The notes under the pieces: model-generated
Told to the model about the DNA's origin: nothing
What the model saw: only the letters and a program-made list of their open reading frames with translations
Database searches by the model: none
Translations under genes and position numbers: made by a program
In this document: piece by piece, positions 27,563 to 35,281 of the stretch
How the letters are laid out: each line of letters starts with the position of its first letter
Numbering within the stretch: position 1 is the first letter of the stretch
Assembly (NCBI GenBank): GCA_001235855.1
Contig: LFJI01000001.1
Location: forward strand, 1-36,585
Direction: 5' to 3'
Source of the DNA: Candidatus Burkholderia brachyanthoides
GTDB taxonomy: Bacteria; Pseudomonadota; Gammaproteobacteria; Burkholderiales; Burkholderiaceae
DNA length: 36,585 bases

Positions 27563-28058
27563 TTGAATTTCGAACATCTGATCCAGATCAACGACCCGAG
27601 CAATCCGCTCGTCGAATCGCTCACACGCGAGCAATTGTGGGAAGACCTCGTGCTGCGCGCCGAGCAGCCGCAGCTGTTCGTGCTGGGGACTCGATAGCTG
27701 CGCGATCCTCTCGCACGAAGGCGACACGATGAAGCGCGAGCTATATTACGGTCAGGCCGTCGTGCGCGACCGCGTCACGCTCACGCCGAACGACAACGTC
27801 CGCTACAACATCCAGCCGACAGCGGAGTATGTGTCGGCGGTTCGCTCACCATGGCGATCGAGCAGCGCGACGACACGCAACTCTCTTCATGCGCTTCACC
27901 TCTACAGCACCACGCTGCCGGAGAAGGCCAATCCGACGCCGGATGAAATGCAGACAGCGGAGATCGTGAAGTCGGCGTATCGCGAGTCGGACATCGACAT
28001 CGTGCGCCTGATTCGCCAGTTCGCGCATGGGCGCAAGGACGAAGGCCTGCTGCATTGA
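27563..28058 (+). pseudogene. DUF1857 (SRPBCC-like) protein, broken
   Basis: Corrected for indels, the product begins NFEHLIQINDPSNPLVESLT and includes LRAEQPQLFVLG, LDSCAILSHEGDTMKREL and VTLTPNDNVRYNIQPTAEY, ending FAHGRKDEGLLH. This matches the small DUF1857 family with a START/SRPBCC-like fold, whose members have no firmly known role in bacteria. The start appears to be TTG 27563 behind AAGGAA. Lesions are an extra A near 27687 (creating TAG), a GT duplication at 27831-27834, a CT duplication within 27891-27896 and another CT duplication near 27901. These dinucleotide duplications are typical of this window. The original length is about 160 residues. Confidence 0.8.
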
Positions 28059-28155
28059 GCACGCACGGCCGGCCGATGTTGCGGTGGATGCTTCGCCGCA
28101 GCATCGAACGCGCCTATCGCCTATCAAAAGTTGCGCGCTGATTCGAAAAGGTTAG

Positions 28156-28185
28156 TTGAAAATAGGAATAGTTATCACTTACTAT
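28156..28185 (+). promoter_or_regulatory. Candidate promoter with Fur-like sequence before hemP
   Basis: TTGAAA (28156-28161) and TACTAT (28180-28185) are 18 bp apart. The AT-rich spacer AATAGGAATAGTTATCAC resembles a degenerate Fur box. hemP genes are usually Fur-controlled in Burkholderia. The match is loose. Confidence 0.45.
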
Positions 28186-28222
28186 AGGTCTATCGAATCA
28201 ACGAACGCACACATACATCGAC

Positions 28223-28497
28223 ATGACCGACACGCTGCAATCCTCCACGCTCAGGCTGCGCCGCCCGCTTGCCCGCAACGCCGCGATTACCCGTCCGAAG
28301 GCGGCTGCCGTATCGACGGTGTGCGTATCGACGGCGTCGGTAGCAATATCGGTCGCGTCGGGCGCAAATGCCGAGCGCTCGTTGAAGAGCGATGCCCTGC
28401 TGCAAGGACGCAGCCATATGAGCATCATGCACAACGAAGAGACCTACCAGTTGCGCGCCACGCCACTCGTCTGGGCAAGCTGATCCTGACCAAGTAA
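28223..28497 (+). pseudogene. hemP: Hemin uptake protein HemP/HmuP, frameshifted
   Basis: HemP/HmuP is a small protein needed for heme-uptake gene activation in some beta- and alpha-proteobacteria. The start ATG 28223 gives MTDTLQSSTLRLRRPLARNA, a long N-terminal extension with a repetitive Val/Ser-rich stretch, then the conserved core SDALLQGRSHMSIMHNEETY. After QLRAT, a perfect 5-bp duplication GCCAC (28457-28466) shifts the frame. The conserved end RLGKLILTK continues in the other frame to the TAA at 28495-28497. The in-frame product would lose these key C-terminal residues and stop at 28483. This single lesion suggests recent inactivation. Confidence 0.85.
28457..28466 (+). repeat. 5-bp tandem duplication inside hemP
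   Basis: GCCAC occurs twice. Deleting one copy restores the conserved HemP ending RATRLGKLILTK. Confidence 0.85.
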
Positions 28498-28499
28498 GC

Positions 28500-28662
28500 G
28501 AGCAGTACCGTAAGAACAGCAGTACGTACCGGGTATTGTGGGGACCCACCTCGCCAAAGAGGTGTTTGGCACTAGCCAGCGAGGATGACTTGCACGCAAG
28601 AATCTAGACCCCTTCGGGCAAACACCAGCCAGTCGTCGATAGCAAGCGAAGCCGCTTTTTTT
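28500..28662 (+). ncRNA. Possible small RNA or structured 3' region behind hemP
   Basis: The stretch has no coding sense but is rich in structure. CACCTC (28547-28552) pairs with GAGGTG (28559-28564). GCCAAA (28553-28558) pairs with TTTGGC (28565-28570), so the two helices interleave exactly and exclude each other. Farther on CTTG/CAAG forms a small hairpin, and the region ends with the terminator-like AAGCG/CGCTT plus T-run. It could be a small RNA, possibly iron-linked given its place behind hemP, or a processed hemP 3' end. I know no family match. Confidence 0.35.
28644..28662 (+). terminator. Short Rho-independent terminator
   Basis: AAGCG (28644-28648), loop AAGC and CGCTT (28653-28657) are followed by five more T. 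It is a short but well-formed intrinsic terminator for hemP or for an RNA behind it. Confidence 0.65.
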
Positions 28663-28690
28663 GGTTCCTGCATCATCGAGAAGCATTCGA

Positions 28691-28730
28691 ACGGCACACT
28701 TTTCATGCGAAGAGTGTGCCGTTTTTGTTT
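28691..28730 (+). terminator. Strong Rho-independent terminator
   Basis: A perfect 10-bp stem ACGGCACACT/AGTGTGCCGT (28691-28700 and 28713-28722) with a 12-nt loop is followed by a T-rich run on the plus strand. It lies 29 bp behind the shorter terminator and separates the hemP region from the convergent heme-binding-like gene. Confidence 0.9.
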
Positions 28731-28770
28731 TGCGCGCAGATGAGGCGAAGCGAAAAATACGGCGAAAAAC

Positions 28771-29189
28771 TCAGGCGTTCTCGACACCCAAAATGGCGAT
28801 GCCCGCCTTCGCGATCTGCGCATCCTGATCCGACTTCACGCCCGACACGCCCACCGCGCCGACGATATCCGTGCCCACAAAATGGGCACGCCGCCTTCGA
28901 GCATCGCGGTCATGGGGGCGGACAGAAACGCCGTGCGACCCTGCTTGATAGTGTCTTCGTAACCTGGTTTCGCGGCGGCCCAGCACAGCGGTGCGCGCCT
29001 TGCCGGTCGCCATTTCGGCGGTGCTCGCGCCCGCGCCTTCCAGGCGATGCAGATGCAGCAGATGATCTGCCATCGTGGACGATAGTGGACGATGGCGCTC
29101 GTCACGTTCCAGCCGTGTTCGTTCGCGTGCGCCTCGGCGGCGGCCATGGCCTTGATGTCGTCGTCGGTCAATACGGGTTTGGTTCTCAC
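28771..29189 (-). pseudogene. GlcG/HbpS (DUF336) heme-binding-like protein, broken
   Basis: GlcG/HbpS-like proteins are small proteins, some of which bind heme or cobalamin. From GTG 29187-29189 the product reads MRTKPVLTDDDIKAMAAAEA and HANEHGWNVTSAIV. A 10-bp tandem duplication (29074-29093) then breaks the frame. HLLHLHRLEGAGASTAEMAT and GKARTAVLGRRET lie in a second frame, YEDTIKQGRTAFLSAPMTAM and LEGGVPI in the first, and VGTDIVGAVGVSGVKSDQDA with the end ILGVENA again in the second. At least three shifts occur. The unbroken family length is about 140 residues. Confidence 0.88.
29074..29093 (+). repeat. 10-bp tandem duplication inside the heme-binding-like pseudogene
   Basis: CGTGGACGAT and AGTGGACGAT are adjacent, identical at nine of ten positions. 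Removing one copy restores the reading SAIV-D-DGG of the family. Confidence 0.8.
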
Positions 29190-29222
29190 ATGGCGCTCCC
29201 TCGGTGCCGCGCGAAGCGGCGG

Positions 29223-30608
29223 CTAGTTTCGGGTGAAGCCCCAGAACATCAGGTACCAGGCGCTGTCCGCAACGGCCAGCGCTACGATAAACCATACCAT
29301 CGAAAGAAGTCGATGACAAATCGTTGCGGCATAGCACTTCGTCACGCCCCACGCGAGCCATGCGCTCGCCAGATTCGCGAGCGCCAGCAGCCCGAGACGC
29401 AGACCCGGCACCCACCACAACGCCATGTGCTCGGCGCGCAGCAGCGACACCGTCGTCGCCGAGAGCCCGAGGAACACGCCGACGCCCGCGATCGGAATCA
29501 GCGAAAGCGTCAGATGATGCAGGCGCTTCGCATCCCATGCGCCGAGCGTGCGTGCGGCGAGCGCAAGCAACCCAAGCAACGCGGTGCCGTAGACGAGTCC
29601 GGTCACGAGGATATAGCCCACCACCATCGATCCGTCGAGCCATGAGAAGACGTCGTTCTGTTCAGGATAGTGCGTGAACAGGAACCAAGGCGCGTTGGTA
29701 TCGAACGGCCACAGGATATTGCGATTGATCAGCCAGCCGGCGAGATACTGCTTCAGATCGACGAACCAGGTGCTCACGGTCCAGTGAAACGCGCCGATCG
29801 CGATCCCCAGCAGGCTGTAGAGAATCAGCGCTGTGTCCCACGGATTCGCGGCCTTGTCGCCGAGCTTCACGACCTCTTCCGATGGCGAGCGCCACGTCAG
29901 CGCGATGGCGTCGCGATGCCCACTGCAGCGGCCGCACATATGGCAGTCGGAGGCGCCCTTCATGTTGCGCAGCGGCACGAGCGGCGCGCAGTTGATCGGA
30001 ATCACGCGATGACCGTGCTCGCCTTGTTTGTACGAGCGGCGCCACGCGTCTTCGCTGACCTTGAAGTGGAACGGCGCGAGACGCGCCAGCAGGGAGAACA
30101 CGCCGTTGACCGGACACAGATACTTGCACCACACGCGCTTCTCGCGCCCGTACAGCACGCCGATGATCATCGCGCCGACGGTCGAGCCGCCGAGCACCAG
30201 AAGCACCGCCTTCGGATATTGATAGACGCTGACCATCTGGCCATAGATGGTCGTGAATCCGAAGGCGACGAACGGCCAGCCGCCCCAGCGCATCCAGCGC
30301 GGAATGGCCCAGCCTCGGCCGAACTTGCTCGCGAACTCGGTAAGCGCGCCTTCGGGGCACAGCACGCCGCACCAGACTCGTCCGAGCATAACCATCGACA
30401 GCAGCACGAACGGCCACCAGATGCCCCAGAACACGAACTGCGCGGCAAGCGTCAGGTTGTTCCACAGATGCGCGGAGCCATCGGGCAGCCGCATCACTGC
30501 GGGGACGAGGATCAGAAATGCGTACACGGCAACCACGACCCACTGAATCATGCGGATCGTGCTGCCGTGGCGTTGCATCCATTGGCCGGCTTGCTGAAGC
30601 CGGCTCAT
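29223..30608 (-). CDS. ftrD: FtrD-type membrane ferredoxin of ferrous iron uptake
   Basis: FtrD is the polyferredoxin-like membrane component of the FtrABCD ferrous-iron system known in Bordetella and Burkholderia. It probably passes electrons to or from the periplasmic oxidation step. The 461-residue frame is intact with many membrane segments. Cysteine motifs are GRVWCGVLCPEG and VWCKYLCPVNG, as in NapH/CcoG-like proteins, and CHMCGRCSGH, a ferredoxin-type cluster site on the hydrophilic loop. It is the last gene of the four-gene operon and begins 20 bp after ftrC ends. The name rests on operon order and motifs together. Confidence 0.9.
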   Translation of the reverse strand: MSRLQQAGQWMQRHGSTIRMIQWVVVAVYAFLILVPAVMRLPDGSAHLWNNLTLAAQFVFWGIWWPFVLLSMVMLGRVWCGVLCPEGALTEFASKFGRGWAIPRWMRWGGWPFVAFGFTTIYGQMVSVYQYPKAVLLVLGGSTVGAMIIGVLYGREKRVWCKYLCPVNGVFSLLARLAPFHFKVSEDAWRRSYKQGEHGHRVIPINCAPLVPLRNMKGASDCHMCGRCSGHRDAIALTWRSPSEEVVKLGDKAANPWDTALILYSLLGIAIGAFHWTVSTWFVDLKQYLAGWLINRNILWPFDTNAPWFLFTHYPEQNDVFSWLDGSMVVGYILVTGLVYGTALLGLLALAARTLGAWDAKRLHHLTLSLIPIAGVGVFLGLSATTVSLLRAEHMALWWVPGLRLGLLALANLASAWLAWGVTKCYAATICHRLLSMVWFIVALAVADSAWYLMFWGFTRN

Positions 30609-30627
30609 TGTGCGAGCATTACGGATC

Positions 30628-31479
30628 TCATGCTGGACGGCTTGCCGCCTTTTGTTTTTGCGCCATCTGGCTATTCGAACGGCGCAGCAAAAGATAGATG
30701 ACGATCCAGTACACCGCGTAGGCGACCAGATTCATCTCCGCCGGATGCGCGCGATACCCCGTCAGCGTGGCGACCAGCGAACCGAAGGTGCTCGAGTCGT
30801 CCAGCAGCGCGGAAGAGTTCCACACCTGATTGACGATCACCGGCAGCACTTCCATGCCGATGAGCTTGTCCACGCCAGCTTCGAACAGGCCCGCCGCAAG
30901 AAACAGCAGCATGATCTCGGTGACGCGGAAGAACGAGCGCCACGAGAAGATCTTGCCGCCGAGTTGCAGCAGATAGAAAGTCAGCAGCGCGAGCGCGAAG
31001 CCGATGATGATCGCCAGATACTGCGACGCATCCACGTGACCCAACTGGCCGAAGCCGACGCCGTACAGGAACACGGCCGTCTCGCTGCCCTCGCGCGCGA
31101 TGGCCAGCGCCACCAACACCGCGATGCCCCACCAGTGTCCGTCCTGCGCGCTCTTTTGCAGCGAGCTTTCCATGTCGCGCTTCAACGTGCGGCCGTGACG
31201 CTTCATCCACAGCACCATCTGCACAATCAGCACGCATGCGACGAGCACCATCGCGATCTGGAAGTAATCCTGCGCGTCGCCCGACAGCACTTCCGTGAAA
31301 CCGAGCAACGCCGCGCCCAGCGCGATGGCCGCGATCAGGCCGATCGCCACGCCGGCCCACAGATAAGGCAGGCCGCAGCGCGCCTGATGGTCGCCGTTCT
31401 TCAGCCACGCGTACAGAATGCCGACGACAAGCAGCGCCTCGACACTCTCACGCCACACGATGAATAGAACCTGCCCCAT
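30628..31479 (-). CDS. ftrC: FTR1-family iron permease FtrC
   Basis: FtrC is the inner-membrane permease that imports iron after oxidation. The 283-residue product is an FTR1/OFeT-family protein with seven predicted helices. The two REXXE iron-binding motifs are present: RESVE near the N-terminus (IVWRESVEALLVVGIL) and REGSE in the middle (AIAREGSETAVFLYGVG). The gene is intact and lies between ftrB and ftrD on the same strand. Confidence 0.95.
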   Translation of the reverse strand: MGQVLFIVWRESVEALLVVGILYAWLKNGDHQARCGLPYLWAGVAIGLIAAIALGAALLGFTEVLSGDAQDYFQIAMVLVACVLIVQMVLWMKRHGRTLKRDMESSLQKSAQDGHWWGIAVLVALAIAREGSETAVFLYGVGFGQLGHVDASQYLAIIIGFALALLTFYLLQLGGKIFSWRSFFRVTEIMLLFLAAGLFEAGVDKLIGMEVLPVIVNQVWNSSALLDDSSTFGSLVATLTGYRAHPAEMNLVAYAVYWIVIYLLLRRSNSQMAQKQKAASRPA

Positions 31480-31552
31480 ATCAAAACCTCCTGCTCATTC
31501 CACTTCGTTCGGCCGCGCAGTGTCAGTGTAGAGCGCTTGCGCGGCACGGAGA

Positions 31553-31882
31553 TTACTTCGCGACGATCACGCCTTGCGCGAACTGGTGAAAATCGTCGAA
31601 GAACTTGTACTCGCCCGGGTCCAGCGGCGCGATCACGACGAACGAATCCGCGCCCGGCGCAAGCACCTTTTCCTTGCGCAACTGCACGCTCTCGAATTCG
31701 GCGGCGCCCTTGCCGGTGTTCTTCACCTCGATCTTGATGCGCTTGCCCGCCGGCACTTCGATGCGCGCCGGGTTCAGCTTGCCGTCGTTCAGTTCGAGCT
31801 GGAACGTCGGCAGATCGGCGGCGTGCGCAGTGACAGCCGTGAGTGCGGCGGCCAGCGCGATCAACTGCTTTCTCACTTTCAT
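31553..31882 (-). CDS. ftrB: Periplasmic cupredoxin-like protein FtrB
   Basis: The 109-residue protein starts with a signal peptide (MKVRKQLIALAAALTAVTAHA, cleavage after AHA). A cupredoxin-like domain follows, with NPARIEVPAGKRIKIEVKNT in the middle and FDDFHQFAQGVIV at the end. In the Ftr system this protein is proposed to oxidise Fe(II) before uptake by FtrC. It is intact. The usual Cys ligand of blue copper sites is absent, as in other FtrB-like proteins as far as I recall. Confidence 0.9.
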   Translation of the reverse strand: MKVRKQLIALAAALTAVTAHAADLPTFQLELNDGKLNPARIEVPAGKRIKIEVKNTGKGAAEFESVQLRKEKVLAPGADSFVVIAPLDPGEYKFFDDFHQFAQGVIVAK

Positions 31883-31942
31883 GCGAACTTCCCCGAAGAG
31901 GGTCGCGCCCGTGTCCGCACTCGTGACCGGGCGCGCGAATCT

Positions 31943-32488
31943 TTAATAACCGCCCTTCTTGCCGATGCCCGCGAACGGGAAGTCGTACTCGATGGTGAAC
32001 GAATTGAACCACGGGCCCACGCCGGTTTCCTTGTCGACGTGGCGGCCGAAGGCCATATGGCCCGACTGCGACGGCGGCACGATCATCAGCCTCAGGTGGT
32101 ACTTGCCCGGGCCGAACAGCTTGACGTTGTCGCCGTAGTGCGGACCGTCGTTGGCGACCATCGGCATCAAATCGCCCTTGATGCTTTGCGTCGAACCAAC
32201 CTTGGTGAGTTCGTACGTCACGTTCAGATACGGCATCCAGTCGCCTTCGGCGAAACCCGTCGGGTTGTTCTTGAACGCGTGGATGTCGGCTTCCAGGTGG
32301 ATGTCGGAATCCGATGCCTTGCGCATCATGCCTTCCGGTTCCATCGTGACCGGCTGCAGATAGACGGCGCCGGTCTCCATGCCGCCTTCGATGTGCTGCT
32401 TGCCGATCGGATACTCGGCAGCAGATGCCGCCATCATCGCCGTCAAACCAGCGGCGGCGGCAAAGCCGCGCATCAACGTTGAACCCAT
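31943..32488 (-). CDS. ftrA: Periplasmic iron-binding protein FtrA (P19/Tp34 family)
   Basis: FtrA is the periplasmic P19-like protein that binds ferrous iron together with copper. The 181-residue frame has a signal peptide (MGSTLMRGFAAAAGLTAMMA, then ASAAEYPIG). The P19-family sequence follows: EYPIGKQHIEGGMETGAVYL, MPYLNVTYEL, MPMVANDGPHYGDNVKL and YHLRLMIVPP. The conserved Glu, Met and His residues provide the metal ligands. The ribosome-binding site AAGGAGT lies 6-12 bp before ATG 32488. It is the first gene of ftrABCD, and all four genes are undamaged. Confidence 0.94.
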   Translation of the reverse strand: MGSTLMRGFAAAAGLTAMMAASAAEYPIGKQHIEGGMETGAVYLQPVTMEPEGMMRKASDSDIHLEADIHAFKNNPTGFAEGDWMPYLNVTYELTKVGSTQSIKGDLMPMVANDGPHYGDNVKLFGPGKYHLRLMIVPPSQSGHMAFGRHVDKETGVGPWFNSFTIEYDFPFAGIGKKGGY

Positions 32489-32873
32489 TTGTTACTCCTT
32501 GTTGTTATCGGCCACGCGTGCCAGGCGGTCGTTCAAGAAACACTGGCTTTGTGGCGCAGTCACGCGAGTGCTGTCACGCTGGCCGGACAAACTTCTCCCT
32601 ATGAGATATATGAGACGGCCGCCTGCCAGTTCCTTCGTGACACGCGCGTGACCGAGCGGTTACTACGAACATCAATACGAACACGAACCATTCTCAACTT
32701 TTGGCAGTTTAGCAAAGTTCGATACCCGGAACAATTTGAGTCCCCTTACAGGCCCAAACGCAGTAAGGCTTTAAGTTGGTTGGAAGCTTCCCCGAGGCGG
32801 CAAAAAAAGGCAAAAAAACGCGGCGAATCGTACGATCAGCCGCGCGGCTGGCATAAATATCCTTACAAAATCC
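32489..32873. other. Intergenic region between ftrA and uvrB
   Basis: This 385-bp gap has no gene. It must carry the ftrABCD promoter (minus strand). TTGAGAATGGTTCGTG on the minus strand, around 32682-32697, vaguely resembles a Fur box, which would fit the known iron control of ftr operons, but the match is weak. Near 32812-32844 lies the uvrB terminator. Confidence 0.4.
32812..32844 (-). terminator. Rho-independent terminator behind uvrB
   Basis: On the minus strand CGCGGC...GCCGCG (32844-32839 and 32824-32819) encloses a loop that contains the small palindrome ATCGTACGAT, and is followed by seven T (32818-32812). It lies about 30 bp past the uvrB stop. Confidence 0.8.
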
Positions 32874-34970
32874 CTACTTGACGTTTGGGCCATTCAATCC
32901 GCCGACATTCGCACCGAATACGCGCTGACGCAGCAGCGCCAATTGGTCGCGAGTCTGCGCGGCCTTTTCGAATTCGAGATTCTTGGCGTGATCCAACATC
33001 TGCTTTTCCAGGCGCTTGATTTCCTTCGCCAGTTGCTTCTCGGTCATGTCCTCGAACTTGGCGCGGATCTGCGCTTCCTTCAGTTCGACGCGCGCCTCGT
33101 CGGCGTTGTACACGCCGTCGATGATGTCCTTGATGCGCTTTTCCACCCCGCGCGGCGTGATGCCCATCGCCGTGTTGTGCGCGATCTGCTTGGCGCGGCG
33201 CCGCTTGGTTTCGTCGATGGCGCGCTTCATCGAGTCGGTCACGTTGTCGGCGTAGAGAATCGCCTTGCCATTCACGTTCCGCGCCGCCCGGCCGATGGTC
33301 TGAATCAGCGAGCGCTCGGCGCGCAGGAAGCCTTCCTTGTCGGCGTCGAGGATAGCGACGAGCGAGACTTCCGGAATGTCGAGACCCTCGCGCAACAGGT
33401 TGATGCCGACCAGCACGTCGAACGTGCCCAGCCGCAGATCGCGAATGATCTCCACCCGCTCGACCGTGTCGATATCGCTATGCAGATAGCGCACCTTCAC
33501 GCCGTGATCGGCCAGAAACTCGGCCAGTTGCTCGGCCATGCGCTTGGTGAGCGTGGTGACGAGCACGCGCTCGTGCACCGCGACACGCGCGTTGATCTCG
33601 GATAGCACGTCGTCCACCTGCGAGCGCGCGGGACGCACCTCGATTTCCGGATCGACGAGGCCGGTCGGACGCACGAGCTGCTCGGCCACCTGCCCCGCCT
33701 TGCCTTTCTCGTAGTCGGCGGGCGTCGCGGACACGAACACCGCCTGCCGCATCTTGCGTTCGAACTCGTTAAACTTGAGCGGCCGGTTGTCCAGCACGCA
33801 CGGCAGGCGGAAGCCGTAATCGACGAGATTCTCCTTGCGCGCGCGATCACCGTTGTACATTCCGTTCAACTGGCCAATCAATACGTGCGATTCGTCGAGC
33901 AGCATGAGCGCGTCAGGCGGCAGATAGTCGACCAGCGTCGGCGGCGGCTCGCCGGGCATCGCGCCAGAGAAATGCCGCGAGTAGTTCTCGATGTCCTTGC
34001 AGAAGCCCAGTTCCTGAAGCATCTCCAGGTCGAAACGCGTGCGCTGCTCGAGTCGCTGCGCCTCCACCAGCTTGCCATGTTCGTGGAAGAATTCGAGCCG
34101 CTCGCGCAGTTCGAGCTTGATGGCCTCCACCGCGCGCATCACGGTGTCGCGCGGCGTTACGTAGTGCGACGACGGATACACCGTGAAACGCGGAATTTTG
34201 TTGCGCACGCGGCCGGTGAGCGGATCGAACAGATGCATCGACTCGATTTCGTCGTCGAACAGTTCGAGCCGCACCGCCATTTCCGCGTGCTCCGCCGGAA
34301 AGATGTCGATGGTGTCGCCGCGCACGCGGAAGGTGCCGCGCGAAAAATCGGCTTCGTTGCGCGTGTACTGCATGGCAATCAGGCGCGCGATGACGTCGCG
34401 CTGGCCAAGCTTGTCGCCGGTGCGCAGCATGAGAATCATCTTGTAATACTCGGACGGATTGCCGATACAGTAGATCGCCGACACGGTCGCGACGATCACT
34501 ACGTCGCGCCGCTCGAGCAGGCTCTTGGTCGCGGACAGCCGCATCTGCTCGATATGATCGTTGATTGACGAATCCTTCTCGATGAACAGATCGCGCTGCG
34601 GCACGTACGCTTCCGGCTGGTAGTAGTCGTAGTACGAAACGAAGTACTCGACCGCGTTGCGCGGGAAGAACTCGCGGAACTCCGCGTACAACTGCGCGGC
34701 AAGCGTCTTGTTCGGCGCGAATACGATGGCCGGCCGCCCCATTCGCGCGATGACGTTGGCTATCGTGAAGGTCTTGCCGGAGCCGGTCACGCCGAGCAGC
34801 GTCTGAAACGACAGACCGTCCTCGATACCTTTGACGAGCGTGGCGATCGCCTCAGGCTGATCGCCCGCGGGCGGATACGGTTGATAGATCTGAAACGGCG
34901 AACCATCGAACGTGACGAATTTCGACTCGTCCAGTTCGCCGTCGTGAGTTTCGGTGAGTGTGTCGGACAT
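32874..34970 (-). CDS. uvrB: Excinuclease ABC subunit UvrB
   Basis: UvrB verifies DNA damage and loads UvrC in nucleotide-excision repair. The 698-residue frame from ATG 34970 ([20 protein letters not shown]) is complete. It has Walker A GVTGSGKT (60-67), the beta-hairpin region with [14 protein letters not shown], helicase motif LLDESH, motif VSATPADYE, motif [17 protein letters not shown] and motif [11 protein letters not shown]. The C-terminal UVR domain ([19 protein letters not shown]) that contacts UvrC is present. An in-frame upstream ATG at 35000 would add only ten unconserved residues. It is divergent from tyrB. Two other repair genes here, udg and radA, are respectively kept and lost. 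Confidence 0.98.
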   Translation of the reverse strand: MSDTLTETHDGELDESKFVTFDGSPFQIYQPYPPAGDQPEAIATLVKGIEDGLSFQTLLGVTGSGKTFTIANVIARMGRPAIVFAPNKTLAAQLYAEFREFFPRNAVEYFVSYYDYYQPEAYVPQRDLFIEKDSSINDHIEQMRLSATKSLLERRDVVIVATVSAIYCIGNPSEYYKMILMLRTGDKLGQRDVIARLIAMQYTRNEADFSRGTFRVRGDTIDIFPAEHAEMAVRLELFDDEIESMHLFDPLTGRVRNKIPRFTVYPSSHYVTPRDTVMRAVEAIKLELRERLEFFHEHGKLVEAQRLEQRTRFDLEMLQELGFCKDIENYSRHFSGAMPGEPPPTLVDYLPPDALMLLDESHVLIGQLNGMYNGDRARKENLVDYGFRLPCVLDNRPLKFNEFERKMRQAVFVSATPADYEKGKAGQVAEQLVRPTGLVDPEIEVRPARSQVDDVLSEINARVAVHERVLVTTLTKRMAEQLAEFLADHGVKVRYLHSDIDTVERVEIIRDLRLGTFDVLVGINLLREGLDIPEVSLVAILDADKEGFLRAERSLIQTIGRAARNVNGKAILYADNVTDSMKRAIDETKRRRAKQIAHNTAMGITPRGVEKRIKDIIDGVYNADEARVELKEAQIRAKFEDMTEKQLAKEIKRLEKQMLDHAKNLEFEKAAQTRDQLALLRQRVFGANVGGLNGPNVK

Positions 34971-35116
34971 GGGAGATCGAGTTGTCCTCGCCGCAGGCAA
35001 ACAATCATTCTAGCGGCTGATGAAGGATGCGCGCTTGCCGTTGCGGCGGCGCGTTTCGCGCGAAATCCAACGTCCGCATGCAAATTAGGGCCGAAAGCAC
35101 GCGTATTCGCACCATC

Positions 35117-35146
35117 TTCTATAAGCGCCGCCGGATTTGTTATAAT
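35117..35146 (+). promoter_or_regulatory. Candidate promoter in the uvrB/tyrB divergent region
   Basis: A perfect TATAAT (35141-35146) lies about 140 bp before the tyrB start, with a poor -35 (TTCTAT, 35117-35122, 18-bp spacer). The AT-rich run TTGTTATAATTTATAATAATG also reads as possible -10 boxes on the minus strand for uvrB. The 311-bp gap contains no gene. Confidence 0.5.
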
Positions 35147-35281
35147 TTATAATAATGAGTAGTTAGGCCATGACGGCGGAAAGGAAAGTCGTTCTCTTCC
35201 AGACACTTCCCGTACCCGTCGCCGTGCTTTGGCGCAGTATCGTTGCGCACTCCTGCCGCTCCGCTTCACTGCCGATAGATC

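Noticed and set aside
5331-29189. Sequencing error as the explanation for all frameshifts
   Set aside because: Indels are mostly outside homopolymers, many are exact duplications of 5-25 bp, large deletions and nonsense codons also occur, and intact genes of several kilobases (smc, uvrB, ftrD) have none. A few single-base cases could still be errors.
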